Part shown: one piece after another, positions 32,487 through 41,598 of the stretch | Layout of the letters: each line of letters starts with the position of its first letter | Numbering within the stretch: position 1 is the first letter of the stretch | Assembly (NCBI GenBank): GCA_017450005.1 | Contig: JAFSYM010000116.1 | Location: forward strand, 1 to 44,333 | Length of the DNA stretch: 44,333 nt | Source: Clostridia bacterium | Lineage (GTDB): Bacteria > Bacillota > Clostridia > Oscillospirales > Acutalibacteraceae | Direction: 5' to 3' | Position numbers and translations under genes: made by a program | The notes under the pieces: model-generated | What the model saw: only the letters and a program-made list of their open reading frames with translations | What the model was told of the DNA's origin: nothing | Databases searched by the model: none

Positions 32487-34001
32487 ATGAGCGAGGGCTA
32501 TTTTGACGGCGCTATGCCGCGCAAAACGCTGGAATACTATCTTGCGCACGCAGCGTCGGCGCAGTGGATCACCATGAGCGACACGCTCGACGACGACATC
32601 CGTGTGATTTTGAAACTCGGTCTGAAGTTTCTCGGCCGTGCCGCCGGAATCTGGAAAGCGTCCGAGCCGGACGACACGCACTTTGCGCGTGTGCGCGCCG
32701 CGGCGGAAAAGATTCACGCAGCCGATCCGGAGATCATTCTGCAGGCGTGTATTTTCGAGGCGGTCTATCGCGAGGATCTCGAGCGCACGCCGATCCCGCC
32801 GTTCGTGTTTGAGGCGTTCGGCCTGCCGGTCGAAAACCGCACGTTCCGCCACGAAGATTGCACGATGTGTCCCGGCGACAACATGCCGGACATCGCGCGG
32901 CTTGAGACGCAGATGTGGTTCTACTACCGCGGCAGGATGTACATAGACTGCGGCTGCGAGGCGTTCCACATGGGGCAGATTCATCTCTACGCCGCCAAAG
33001 ACAGGGGCTACACAGCGATCGGACGCGTGATTGAAATGCTGCGTGCATACGGACGCGAACATGCGCGCCGGCACAAGGTGATTTTCGACGCGCATTCGCA
33101 TTCGCTGGTCGTGCACGGCAGGAGTCTGCTCGACTACAACGCCATGCCGTTTACACGCTATCCCGTGCTCGACCGCCCGGGTGAAAAACTTGTGCTTGTG
33201 CGCGAGGGCAAGTCCGGCGGCGGCATTTCGCCCGAGGGTGTGTATGAAAAGGCGCTGCCGTTTTTGTACGAGTATGACAACTGGGGCGGACGCGACAACT
33301 GGGCGCACGCGCACCAGAGCGAGCAGGAGCTTGCGTGGAACCAGTGGTGGGGCGGCGACCAGATTTCGTGGTTCGCCTATCAGGATGAGGACGCGCGCAA
33401 CCGTTTTCTGGACTATACGTTCAAGTGGACGGCCGTCAACAATCCGGACGGATTCTTTGCTTTTCCGCTCATGCGCGGACTCGGCGAGAGCTTCGACGGA
33501 CAGGAGCGCGTTTATCGGCTCAACAACCGTTCCGACGCTTGTCCGGACGGTTTTTCACAGGAGGATGCGGCGGCGCGTCTGCTGCATGCGGGATACGGCA
33601 AGTACCGCGCGCTGGCGAATCCTTCCGATATGCTTGACTTCGGTGCACGCGACGTGGACGACCCGCAAACGGGCGTTCGTCTGCCGGAAAAGGTCGTGCT
33701 CTACGGCAGCTTTCAGCCGTATGTCGGCGCGGTGGCCAACGACTCCAACAGCGAGATTACCCGTATGTACTATGTCGGCGACGGTACGTATGCGCTGTCT
33801 TTTGTGATGCCGTACGCCGGAGAATACGACTTCGGCATATCCACATGGGGAACGCTGTCTGCATGTGTTTGTGAGGACGGCGGACTGATTTACTCCGGCT
33901 CCGGCGGAAAGAGCCGTTTTACCGTGCCGCAGGACAACACTATTGTCAAAATCAGCTTTACCTATATGACCAATGCCATCCGCATTGAAATGCTATCATA
34001 A
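32487..34001 (+). CDS. unrecognised 504-aa protein, possibly a glycoside-hydrolase-like TIM barrel
   Basis: I do not recognise a family. The ATG at 32487 follows TAGGGAG; a GTG nine bases earlier is in frame but overlaps that site. No signal peptide. The first ~330 residues alternate short hydrophobic strands and amphipathic helices as in a TIM barrel (RVILKLGLKFLGRAAGIW, IILQACIFEAVY, YIDCGCEAFHMGQIH, HKVIFDAHSHSLVV, GGDQISWFAYQDE). Several carry acidic residues at strand ends, which could be catalytic. The last ~100 residues look like a beta-sandwich (LYGSFQPYVGAVA ... AGEYDFGISTWGT). A new or distant glycosidase is my best guess, from context. Confidence 0.7.
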   Translation: MSEGYFDGAMPRKTLEYYLAHAASAQWITMSDTLDDDIRVILKLGLKFLGRAAGIWKASEPDDTHFARVRAAAEKIHAADPEIILQACIFEAVYREDLERTPIPPFVFEAFGLPVENRTFRHEDCTMCPGDNMPDIARLETQMWFYYRGRMYIDCGCEAFHMGQIHLYAAKDRGYTAIGRVIEMLRAYGREHARRHKVIFDAHSHSLVVHGRSLLDYNAMPFTRYPVLDRPGEKLVLVREGKSGGGISPEGVYEKALPFLYEYDNWGGRDNWAHAHQSEQELAWNQWWGGDQISWFAYQDEDARNRFLDYTFKWTAVNNPDGFFAFPLMRGLGESFDGQERVYRLNNRSDACPDGFSQEDAAARLLHAGYGKYRALANPSDMLDFGARDVDDPQTGVRLPEKVVLYGSFQPYVGAVANDSNSEITRMYYVGDGTYALSFVMPYAGEYDFGISTWGTLSACVCEDGGLIYSGSGGKSRFTVPQDNTIVKISFTYMTNAIRIEMLS

Positions 34002-34014
34002 AGGAGAGAAAAAC

Positions 34015-35028
34015 ATGAAAAGAGTGATTTCCGTTCTTCTGTGCGTACTGATTGCCGTATCGTGTGCGTGTGTCGGCTTTGCCGCCGAAAGCTACGACAG
34101 CTTCGGCCGATACGAGCACGTCTTCATCATCGGCATCGACGGCGCAGGCGCGGCGTTCGGCATTTGCGACACGCCGAACTTTGACCGTATCTTTGCCGAC
34201 AACGCTTATCGCCACGACGCGCAGACAGAGGTTGTGACAGTCAGCGCACAGAACTGGGGATCGATCCTTACGGGCGTTGACTATGCGACGCACGGCTTTA
34301 CCAACGACAGCGCATCCAAAACACAGCGCGGTTCCGATTCGTCGAACAATTCCATTTTCTACTATGCGCGCAAGGCTTTTCCGGATGCGCTGCTGTCCTC
34401 CTACTGCAACTGGAGCGCCATCAATCACGGCATCATCGAAAACGATCTGCACGTGCGCAAGGTAAACCGCAAGTCGGATGCGCTGGTGACAGAGGCGATC
34501 ACACACGACATCGCCTTCGGCCGTGTGCCCAAGCTGATGTTCGTGCAGTTTGACGAGGTCGACCATGCCGCGCACAGCCACGGCGGATTCAGCGACGAAT
34601 ACTACGCCGCCGTCGTCAACGCCGACAAATATCTCGGCGAAGTGTACGATGCGATCGACGCCAAGGGCCTGATGAAAGACAGCCTGTTCATCGTCGTGGC
34701 GGATCACGGCGAGACGACGAACGGCCACGGCGGCACGACGAAAGAAGAAAGCTCAGCGATTCTGGCGGTTGCCGGACATTCCGTCAATCAGACAGTGCTG
34801 GCGGAGGGCGTGCACAACCGCGACGTTTCGGCAATCGCGCTGTACGCGCTCGGAATCGAGCAGCCGGCGCATTTCATTTCCTCGGTTCCGGCCGATCTTT
34901 TCGGCGCGAGCCGCGAAAAGACGACTGCATCCAATCCGATGCCGGCACAGGAAAAATTCTGGCGCGATCTGGCCTATTTCTTCCTGCGCTTTATCAATCT
35001 GGTCTGTTCTCCCTTTGACAAACGCTGA
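34015..35028 (+). CDS. exported alkaline-phosphatase-superfamily phosphodiesterase-like protein
   Basis: 337 aa. Residues 1-24 are a signal peptide (MKRVISVLLCVLIAVSCACV, cleavage near GFAAE). The rest has the NPP/alkaline phosphatase superfamily metal sites: IIGIDGAG near the start, the nucleophile region VSAQNWGSILTG, VQFDEVDHAAHSHG and VVADHGETTNGHGG. The nucleophile would be Ser in place of the usual Thr. After the core, a basic hydrophobic tail (FWRDLAYFFLRFINLVCS) may touch the membrane. AAAGGAGAG precedes the ATG. Likely hydrolyses a phosphodi- or monoester outside the cell; sulfatase activity is a less likely option as the Cys/Ser-x-Pro-x-Arg signature is absent. Paralogous to the protein at 40033. 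Confidence 0.85.
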   Translation: MKRVISVLLCVLIAVSCACVGFAAESYDSFGRYEHVFIIGIDGAGAAFGICDTPNFDRIFADNAYRHDAQTEVVTVSAQNWGSILTGVDYATHGFTNDSASKTQRGSDSSNNSIFYYARKAFPDALLSSYCNWSAINHGIIENDLHVRKVNRKSDALVTEAITHDIAFGRVPKLMFVQFDEVDHAAHSHGGFSDEYYAAVVNADKYLGEVYDAIDAKGLMKDSLFIVVADHGETTNGHGGTTKEESSAILAVAGHSVNQTVLAEGVHNRDVSAIALYALGIEQPAHFISSVPADLFGASREKTTASNPMPAQEKFWRDLAYFFLRFINLVCSPFDKR

Positions 35029-35054
35029 CTATCCCTATCTACGGAGGTAATCGC

Positions 35055-35921
35055 ATGAAATGTCCGAAATGCGGGGGCGAGATCGCACTCTTCGATCTCA
35101 AACCCAACTGTAAACATTGCGGCGTCAATATCATGTACTTCACGCAGCAGGAGGGGCTTATGCGCGACGCAAAGCGCACGGAGCTCGAAGCCGGCGCGGC
35201 ACGCATGGTGATTGCCCGCGTCAAAGCGAACTTCATCGGCGGCAAGCTGCAGATCGTGCGGCTTATCTGCACACTGCTTACCGCCGCGGCGCTGCTGCTG
35301 CCGTTCGGCGGGGTGCAGTTTTCCGTACCGTTTTTCGATTGGACGTATTCCGCCGGCATCCTCGGCATCGTCGGCGCGGTTCAAAACGGATTTGTGCAGC
35401 AGATCCCGGCCTTTCTCGGCAGTGCGCCGTTTTTTAATGCGGCGGTTGCGGTCGTCGTGCCGACAGCATGCCTTGTCGTATGCGCAGTGCTGGATCTTCT
35501 GCTTGTTGGTGCGCTGCTGCTCGGGTTTCTGAATCTGACGCGCTCGACGAAATTCATGTGCACCGTTTCGGTGATCGGCGCCGCGATTGCGCTGCTGTCA
35601 CAGATTGCCGAGCTTGTGCTCTGGCGGGTGATCGGCGCGGATTCCATGACGCGTCCGACAATCGGCTTCGGCGCGCTGGCCGCTATGGCCATGTTCCTTG
35701 TTGTGCTGTTCATCAATCGTGCGCTGCTGAAAAAGGGGATTGAACCGCAGTACCGCGAGTTTGATCCGAAACGGCGCGAGCTGCTCAAGAAGGTGCGCGC
35801 GGGCGAGGTCGATCTCGATTCGCTGCCGCTGCCGATCTTCGAGAGCGAGGAGGAGCGTGAGGAACGGATGCACGCGCTGGAGGAAGCGCTGATCGCGGAA
35901 GAGGAGGGCAAAGAAGCATGA
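35055..35921 (+). CDS. zinc-ribbon membrane protein of unknown function
   Basis: 288 aa with a perfect ACGGAGG ribosome site. Four cysteines form a zinc ribbon at the very start (Cys3, Cys6, Cys19, Cys22; KCPKCGGE and NCKHCG). About four to five membrane helices follow (roughly 66-86, 98-113, 127-158, 168-192, 203-222), then an acidic, charged C-terminal tail ending in Glu-rich helices. No known family comes to mind. Its TGA overlaps the next ATG (ATGA), so it works or is at least made with the following membrane protein. Possibly an accessory or sensor protein of the envelope (inference). Confidence 0.75.
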   Translation: MKCPKCGGEIALFDLKPNCKHCGVNIMYFTQQEGLMRDAKRTELEAGAARMVIARVKANFIGGKLQIVRLICTLLTAAALLLPFGGVQFSVPFFDWTYSAGILGIVGAVQNGFVQQIPAFLGSAPFFNAAVAVVVPTACLVVCAVLDLLLVGALLLGFLNLTRSTKFMCTVSVIGAAIALLSQIAELVLWRVIGADSMTRPTIGFGALAAMAMFLVVLFINRALLKKGIEPQYREFDPKRRELLKKVRAGEVDLDSLPLPIFESEEEREERMHALEEALIAEEEGKEA

Positions 35922-36994
35922 AAAAGCCCATGACAAAAAAAGCAAGAATCGCGCTCGGTATCCTGATCGCCGTCCTGCTGATCGGCACCTGTTTCTTCTG
36001 CGTTACGATCTATGCTAAGAAAGAATTCAACAAGCCGCGATTCGAGATTCCCGATCCGCCGGCGCGCGACGACCTGACGCAGCATCTGACGACACAGGAA
36101 GACACAGTCGCATTCATTGAGCGGCTCTACGCCGAGACGATGCAGGCCGACGACGCGGAGGGAAGCTGGCACACGGACGTTTCGCTCGACGGCGAATGGC
36201 AGACGCCTTTCTCCGACGCGGACAACGGCGTTTTACAGTTTATTGCCAAACGTTCCGAGGGCGAGATCGGCACATTTTATCCGTCTGTTTCCGGCGCTCT
36301 CATGTCGCAGACGCAGGACGCGCCGTCGCCCCTGTCGGGCGCCGATGTTTCGGCGTATGAATTGAAGCAGGAGGACGGAAAGGATAAACGGGAGGATGCG
36401 TACAGCATTGCCCTGACCCGTGATCCTGCCGCGATCGACACGGACAGGATGGCGCAAAGCGAAGTTTTCGCCGCAATCGCGGAGAAACTCTCGTCCGTTG
36501 CCGCGATCGACCGAGTCACAATCACCGCAGTCGGCGCAGAGGAGAAATACCGCCTCGACCATGCGACGGATCATCTGCTCTCGGCTGAATTCCGGCACGA
36601 ATTCCGCGTCCGCGCGACTGTCCGTCTGGCGCTTCCGGACGCCGCGGTGCAGACCGCCGAGATCGAACTGCCGTACACGACCGTGCAGCATGTCAGCTTC
36701 AAGCACTACGGCATGCGCTTTACGGGCGGCGGCGTTGTAGCGAGCGACGGGACAAAGCTCGGTCTCGGTCTGGAAATAACCACAAAGGACGGCGATTCCA
36801 GCGACGATTACGAGCTGACCTATTCGCCGAGTGTGCCGGGTGTGCTGGCGTTTGACGAAGACGGCATGATGACGGTGCTGAAACCCTGCGACGAACCGAT
36901 CGAGGTCGTGGTCACGATGCAGTATGCCGGTCACACATACTCGGACAGCACGACCGTATACGTCACAGATCTGGAGGTGGCAAGCGATGAGTGA
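35918..36994 (+). CDS. membrane-anchored extracytoplasmic protein with Ig-like C-terminus, unknown function
   Basis: 358 aa: basic start MKKPMTKKARIALG, one membrane helix (about 11-31), then an acidic extracytoplasmic part. The C-terminal ~90 residues (LGLGLEITTKDGDSSDDYELTYSPSV..., VVTMQYAGHTYSDSTTVYV) resemble a bacterial Ig-like (BIG2) domain. The middle region (100-250) is not recognisable. Overlaps genes on both sides by 4-8 bases, so production is coupled to the zinc-ribbon protein and to the GPH transporter that follows. Confidence 0.72.
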   Translation: MKKPMTKKARIALGILIAVLLIGTCFFCVTIYAKKEFNKPRFEIPDPPARDDLTQHLTTQEDTVAFIERLYAETMQADDAEGSWHTDVSLDGEWQTPFSDADNGVLQFIAKRSEGEIGTFYPSVSGALMSQTQDAPSPLSGADVSAYELKQEDGKDKREDAYSIALTRDPAAIDTDRMAQSEVFAAIAEKLSSVAAIDRVTITAVGAEEKYRLDHATDHLLSAEFRHEFRVRATVRLALPDAAVQTAEIELPYTTVQHVSFKHYGMRFTGGGVVASDGTKLGLGLEITTKDGDSSDDYELTYSPSVPGVLAFDEDGMMTVLKPCDEPIEVVVTMQYAGHTYSDSTTVYVTDLEVASDE

Positions 36995-38504
36995 GAAAAC
37001 GAACACGCCGGTCAAGATCGATGAGGAAACACTCAATTCCAACGTCTACCGCAGCTATAACTACGTCGGAACAAAGGAAACGATCGCCTATCTGTTCAAC
37101 GACTTCTCCAATTCGTTCAACATCAACGGATTCCAGCAGCGGTATATCTGGGACGTGGTCAAGATCGACTTCGGTATCTCCGCCGTGGTGGGTCTGTTCA
37201 CCGGCGCGTGGGACGTCATCAACGACACCTTCATTTCTGCCATCGTGGACAATACGCGCACAAGGATCGGTAAATTTCGTCCCTATCTGGTGCTGTTCCA
37301 GATTCCGATGACACTGATCGGCCTGCTGTACTGGTTCCTGCCGTACTTCTTCCCGAACACGGCGGCCACCTATATCCCGAAGCTGATTTTTTACTTTGCA
37401 TTTAATGTGCTGACCGAAACGGCGAACACCTTCACAGGCGTGGCGAGAAGCGGCTATATGAGTACAATCACGCCGAACCCGACCGAACGTGTGCGGCTGA
37501 TTACGCTCGCGGAATTGCTGACCGGCTATATGGGCGAGGATATGCCGCGGTATGTTTTCGGTTTCATGTACGACATGGTTTCCACCGGCCGGTGGAAAAC
37601 GCCGATGCGCAGCATCTTCATGGGCATGGGCGTCTTCTGCGCCTTGGTTTCTTCGGCGTTTACATTCTGGTTCTTCCTTGTGTCCAAGGAGCGCGTGCCG
37701 CAGTCGATTGAGCGGCCGGATCTGAAGGCCGGCTTCCGCGCGATCGTGACAAACTACCCCGTGCTGCTGATGACGCTGTCCGACTTTTTGGCGGGCTTCG
37801 GCATCGGCACCAGTCAGGACAACTACTGGATCGACGTGTTCGGCGGCGATACGATGATCAATACGGCCAAAGCGCTGGTCAGCGGCATTTCCGCGCCGGT
37901 CGGCTCGATCTCCTATGCGTTCGTCGCACCGCTGCGGCGGCGGTTCTCCTCCAAGTTCCTATGGGTCGGCGCCGACTTCTACGGCGATATGGTCACGCTC
38001 GGTTTCTTCGGTCTGGGCATGATCAACAAGAATTATCTGAAACTCACGCCCATGCTCATCGGCTACGGCTTTACGGAATTTCTCTCGAAGCTCCTGTTCG
38101 GCGTCAACAAGGTCATCAACGCCGATCTGTGGAACGAGGCGATGGACTACTGCGAGTGGAAGAACGGTTACCGTATGGAGGCGACGACGGGCGTTGCCAA
38201 ATCGCTGGTGCAAAAGCTGCAGGCCATTCTTACAAACTCCGTCAACAACGTTGTCATGAAAAAAGTCGGCTACGTGCAGGGCATGGTGATCGGCACGCAG
38301 AGTGAGAAAACCAAGTTCTGGCTGTTTGCGCTCTCTACGGTGGTTCCGTTCGCGACAAGTATTCTCGGCATCGTGCCGAAGATGCTCTGGCCGATCAACA
38401 AGAAAAAGCGCGCGCAGATGTACTACGAGCTGTCCGAACGCCGCAGCCGCGTCGTGTCGGATTACGTGGCGAGCGTACAGGATTCGGACGAGGGCGAGTG
38501 CTGA
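36987..38504 (+). CDS. second GPH-family sugar transporter
   Basis: 505 aa from the ATG at 36987, which lies inside the end of the previous gene. About twelve membrane helices; GPH markers are TGAWDVINDTFISAIVDNTRTRIGKFRPYL-type text (shown in parts as GAWDVIND and GKFRPYLVLFQ) and MDYCEWKNGYRMEATTG in the second half, matching the MelB-family D-Y-x-E-x-K-x-G motif. It is clearly diverged from the transporter at 21856 and has a hydrophilic N-terminal extension of about 25 residues. Probably imports the oligosaccharide or phospho-glycoside handled by the enzymes of this second unit. Confidence 0.87.
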   Translation: MSEKTNTPVKIDEETLNSNVYRSYNYVGTKETIAYLFNDFSNSFNINGFQQRYIWDVVKIDFGISAVVGLFTGAWDVINDTFISAIVDNTRTRIGKFRPYLVLFQIPMTLIGLLYWFLPYFFPNTAATYIPKLIFYFAFNVLTETANTFTGVARSGYMSTITPNPTERVRLITLAELLTGYMGEDMPRYVFGFMYDMVSTGRWKTPMRSIFMGMGVFCALVSSAFTFWFFLVSKERVPQSIERPDLKAGFRAIVTNYPVLLMTLSDFLAGFGIGTSQDNYWIDVFGGDTMINTAKALVSGISAPVGSISYAFVAPLRRRFSSKFLWVGADFYGDMVTLGFFGLGMINKNYLKLTPMLIGYGFTEFLSKLLFGVNKVINADLWNEAMDYCEWKNGYRMEATTGVAKSLVQKLQAILTNSVNNVVMKKVGYVQGMVIGTQSEKTKFWLFALSTVVPFATSILGIVPKMLWPINKKKRAQMYYELSERRSRVVSDYVASVQDSDEGEC

Positions 38505-38511
38505 TAACGCC

Positions 38512-39939
38512 ATGAAACGACAAACTGCATTTTATCTCATTACGGACAGTCACCTTGTCTCGCCCGACATCTGGGTCGAGGGCAAGCCCATCACCAACCG
38601 GGAGAGGGGCGATCAGATTGCGCTCAAGGCGACGCCGCAGATTCTCGATGCCTATATTGACAAAATCCTCGCCGACGAAGAAACGGACACGGTCGTCTTC
38701 ACGGGCGATAACGTAAACAACGGAGACCGTGCGTCGCATCTGGATTTTCGCGCGCGTCTCGAGCGGCTGACCGCTGCGGGCAAGCGTGTGTATGTCATCT
38801 CGGCGACACACGATTACTGCGGTGCGGGCGAGGATGAGAACGGCTTTTCTGCCTGCCGCTATACAGAGACCGGCACAGAACCGATTGATTTTCTGCGCAA
38901 GAGCGATCTGTTCGATTTCTACTATGAGTACGGCCCGCGTCAGGCAATCGACGTGCACCGCGACAGCCGTTCCTACGTGGTGCAGCTTTGCGGCGGCGTG
39001 CGGCTTGTGATGATCGACGACAACGGCAACGGCCGCAGCCATTGCGGCCTGTTCGAGGACGGCACGCGCTGGCTCGAAAACGCGCTGCGCGACGCGCAAA
39101 ACGCGGGCGACTATGTGCTGCTGGCGACGCACCACCCGGTGCTGCCGCCGTGGGAGGTCTTCCGGCACATGGCGGAGCATGAACTGTACGGCGGATACAG
39201 GGAGCTGATTGCGCTGATGCTTTCGTACAATGTGCGTGTGGTTTTCACCGGCCATACACATGTACAGAGCATCCGCAGATATGCGGACGAAGCCGGGCGG
39301 TGGATGCTGGACGTGAGCACGATTGCGCTCGCAAACGCCGCGGGCAAAATGCGCCGTGTCACAGTAGACGCCGACAGCGGCGTGTGTGATATTCAAAGCG
39401 TCGGGATCGACGCGCTGTCCGACGGACGGCCTGTTTATAAAACGCTGCATCCGCTGAATTTTCCGGGCATCATAGAGGATCTTCTGCCGCTGGGCGCCAG
39501 TGATTTCGACGCGTTTCTCACGCTGGGCGACGGCCTGCTGCCGACAGACAAGCTGCGCGCGCATCCGCACCTGATCGGATTTGCCTGCCGCAAAGCGCAA
39601 AAGCTGAAGCTCTCGACGGCCGCAAAGCTCGGCCATGTCTGGCGCAGGATGGAACCGGCGCAGCGCAGATACGCGCGGGAAACGGCGCTGACGGACGTGG
39701 TGTTCGGGATTCTGCGGCACATCTATCCCGGCAACGCGCCGTATACGCCGCAGACGGTCGAGTATATCGCGCTGACCGGTGTCGCCGCACGGCTTGACCG
39801 GATTGTGCGGCGTCTGCATATCAAAAAGGCGCAGGACATGATCCCGCCCGGCTCGTCGCTTGTGGAAATGCTTCAGGACTTTTTATACAACAACCGTACC
39901 GGCGACGACGACGCGATCCGCTTTTCCCTGCGGGATTGA
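38512..39939 (+). CDS. cytoplasmic metallophosphoesterase
   Basis: 475 aa, calcineurin-like, without signal or membrane helix. Metal ligands: ITDSH (Asp12, His14), FTGDNVN (Asp66), SATHDYCG (His100 in place of GNHD), LLATHHPVLP and VFTGHTH. A C-terminal ~150 residues with helices (LPTDKLRAHPHLIGFA, VWRRMEPAQRRYARE) is not a known domain. The first gene, at 26398, is membrane-bound and has a quite different arrangement, so they are not recent copies. Starts seven bases after the transporter; substrate unknown, likely an imported phosphoester. Confidence 0.88.
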   Translation: MKRQTAFYLITDSHLVSPDIWVEGKPITNRERGDQIALKATPQILDAYIDKILADEETDTVVFTGDNVNNGDRASHLDFRARLERLTAAGKRVYVISATHDYCGAGEDENGFSACRYTETGTEPIDFLRKSDLFDFYYEYGPRQAIDVHRDSRSYVVQLCGGVRLVMIDDNGNGRSHCGLFEDGTRWLENALRDAQNAGDYVLLATHHPVLPPWEVFRHMAEHELYGGYRELIALMLSYNVRVVFTGHTHVQSIRRYADEAGRWMLDVSTIALANAAGKMRRVTVDADSGVCDIQSVGIDALSDGRPVYKTLHPLNFPGIIEDLLPLGASDFDAFLTLGDGLLPTDKLRAHPHLIGFACRKAQKLKLSTAAKLGHVWRRMEPAQRRYARETALTDVVFGILRHIYPGNAPYTPQTVEYIALTGVAARLDRIVRRLHIKKAQDMIPPGSSLVEMLQDFLYNNRTGDDDAIRFSLRD

Positions 39940-39959
39940 CAACCATAAATGCATGCATT

Positions 39960-39982
39960 ACGGGCGGCAGTCAGCCGCCCGT
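39960..39982 (+). other. 9-bp perfect hairpin between phosphoesterase genes
   Basis: ACGGGCGGC (39960-39968) and GCCGCCCGT (39974-39982) with loop AGTCA, 20 bases after the metallophosphoesterase stop. No T-run follows, so it is an mRNA structure or a leaky terminator inside the unit. Confidence 0.7.
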
Positions 39983-40032
39983 ACACATAAACAAACGATG
40001 ATCGAAAAAAACAGAAACGGACAGGTGATCGG

Positions 40033-41574
40033 ATGAAACCATATACCTACGTCGCCGTGATCGGGATCGACGGCATGGGCAATTTCAATACGCAGGCGCA
40101 CACACCGTGCATGGATCGGATCTTCGCAAACGGCGCTTCGACCGCATACGCGTACAGCATGGACCCGACCATCAGCGCGGAAAACTGGGGCGGGATGCTG
40201 CTGGGCGCGCTGCCGGCCGTGCACGGTCTGACGAACGGCTATATTTCGTGCCATCCGTATGTGAACGATGCGCTGCCGAGTGTGTTCCGCCGCATACGCG
40301 CGCATTTCCCGGACGCCCGTCTTGCGTCGGTCGTCAACTGGGAACCGATCAATATCGGAATCGTGGAGGACGGACTCGGTGTGGACAAACGCACGGCGGA
40401 CGACGACGACGCGGTGACGCAGCTTGTGCTCGAATGCGTCGCACACAAACCGACGTTCCTGTTTGTCCAGCTCGACAATGTGGACGGCGCAGGACATCAT
40501 TACGGCTACGGAACGGACGGACACCTGCAGGCGATTGAACGTGCCGATGCACATCTCGGCGCAATCTATGACGCGTATGTGCGCGCGGGGATTGCAGACG
40601 AAACGCTGTTTGTCTGCATCGCCGATCACGGCGGCTTCGGCCACGGTCACGGCGGCTGGGCGGAAACGGAGAAGTACGTGTATCTTACCGCCACAGGAAA
40701 AACGGTATTGCCGGGAAAGATCGGCTTTGCCATGACGCGGGATATTGCGGCGATTGTGCTGTACGCGCTCGGACTGCCCGTGCCGGCATATACGGACGGC
40801 GGTTTCACCTCGCAGGTGCCGCAGGGCATCTTTGCGCACACACCGGCCTATATTCAGCCGCAGCCGCCGACACCGCCGACGCCGCGCTCGAGCGTTCCGT
40901 TCGACGCGCCGCAGGGACTCGGCGGCCTGTTTGCGGACCGGCTGCAGGGCTGTTTCTTTTTCGACGACAATCCGGCGGATGCGTGCGGCCGGTGCCGGAC
41001 GGAACAATCCGGCCGCGTGAAGTATTACTCCAACGGCGTGCGCGGCTCGGCGGCGGAATTCGGCGCGACAGGGTGTCTGCGCATTGACGGCGCGGACTAT
41101 TCCGACAGCTTTACGCTGGCGTTCTGGCTTCTGGCGGACGCCGATCTGCCCGAGGCCGCGTGTGTGCTCGGCACGCACAGCCCGCAGGGCGACCTTCGCC
41201 GCACGCCGGGTTTCAGCGTGCTGCTGCGTGAGCATGCTGTGATCGTGCAGTACGGCTGCGGCGTCGACGATACGGACGTCGTTGCGGCGTTCGGTACGGA
41301 CGGTTTCCGCGGCTGGGTGCATGTGACGCTGACGTTCGACGTCGGGACAGGCGTGACGCAGTGCTTTCTGGATTTTCAGTGCACGCGCGTTGAGACGGTC
41401 GGGACGCAGTACATGCAGTCGCTTTCCGGCGCAGGCGTTTTCGTCGCAGGCGACGACACATGCATGCGGTATAACCATGACCGCGGTCTGATCTTCCGCA
41501 TGGACGATCTGCTGATCCTGCGCGGCGTTGCGGACGACGCGGATATCGAAAAGCTGCGCGCATATTATGCGTGA
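40033..41574 (+). CDS. alkaline-phosphatase-superfamily protein with LamG-like C-terminal domain
   Basis: 513 aa. Residues 1-~270 repeat the phosphodiesterase fold of the protein at 34015: VIGIDGMG, ISAENWGGMLLG, VQLDNVDGAGHHYG and IADHGGFGHGHGG. The metal ligands are intact. A Pro-rich linker (PQPPTPPTP, about 278-286) joins it to a concanavalin-like LamG domain (about 320-513: FTLAFWLLADADLP, WVHVTLTFDVG, RMDDLLILRGVADD). No signal peptide is present, unlike the paralog, so it seems to be cytoplasmic, which is odd for a LamG-bearing enzyme. GGTG lies upstream of the ATG. Phosphodiesterase is likely; a glycan-phosphate substrate is an inference. Confidence 0.85.
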   Translation: MKPYTYVAVIGIDGMGNFNTQAHTPCMDRIFANGASTAYAYSMDPTISAENWGGMLLGALPAVHGLTNGYISCHPYVNDALPSVFRRIRAHFPDARLASVVNWEPINIGIVEDGLGVDKRTADDDDAVTQLVLECVAHKPTFLFVQLDNVDGAGHHYGYGTDGHLQAIERADAHLGAIYDAYVRAGIADETLFVCIADHGGFGHGHGGWAETEKYVYLTATGKTVLPGKIGFAMTRDIAAIVLYALGLPVPAYTDGGFTSQVPQGIFAHTPAYIQPQPPTPPTPRSSVPFDAPQGLGGLFADRLQGCFFFDDNPADACGRCRTEQSGRVKYYSNGVRGSAAEFGATGCLRIDGADYSDSFTLAFWLLADADLPEAACVLGTHSPQGDLRRTPGFSVLLREHAVIVQYGCGVDDTDVVAAFGTDGFRGWVHVTLTFDVGTGVTQCFLDFQCTRVETVGTQYMQSLSGAGVFVAGDDTCMRYNHDRGLIFRMDDLLILRGVADDADIEKLRAYYA

Positions 41575-41598
41575 TACCGGATAGAAGGAGAGAGAATC

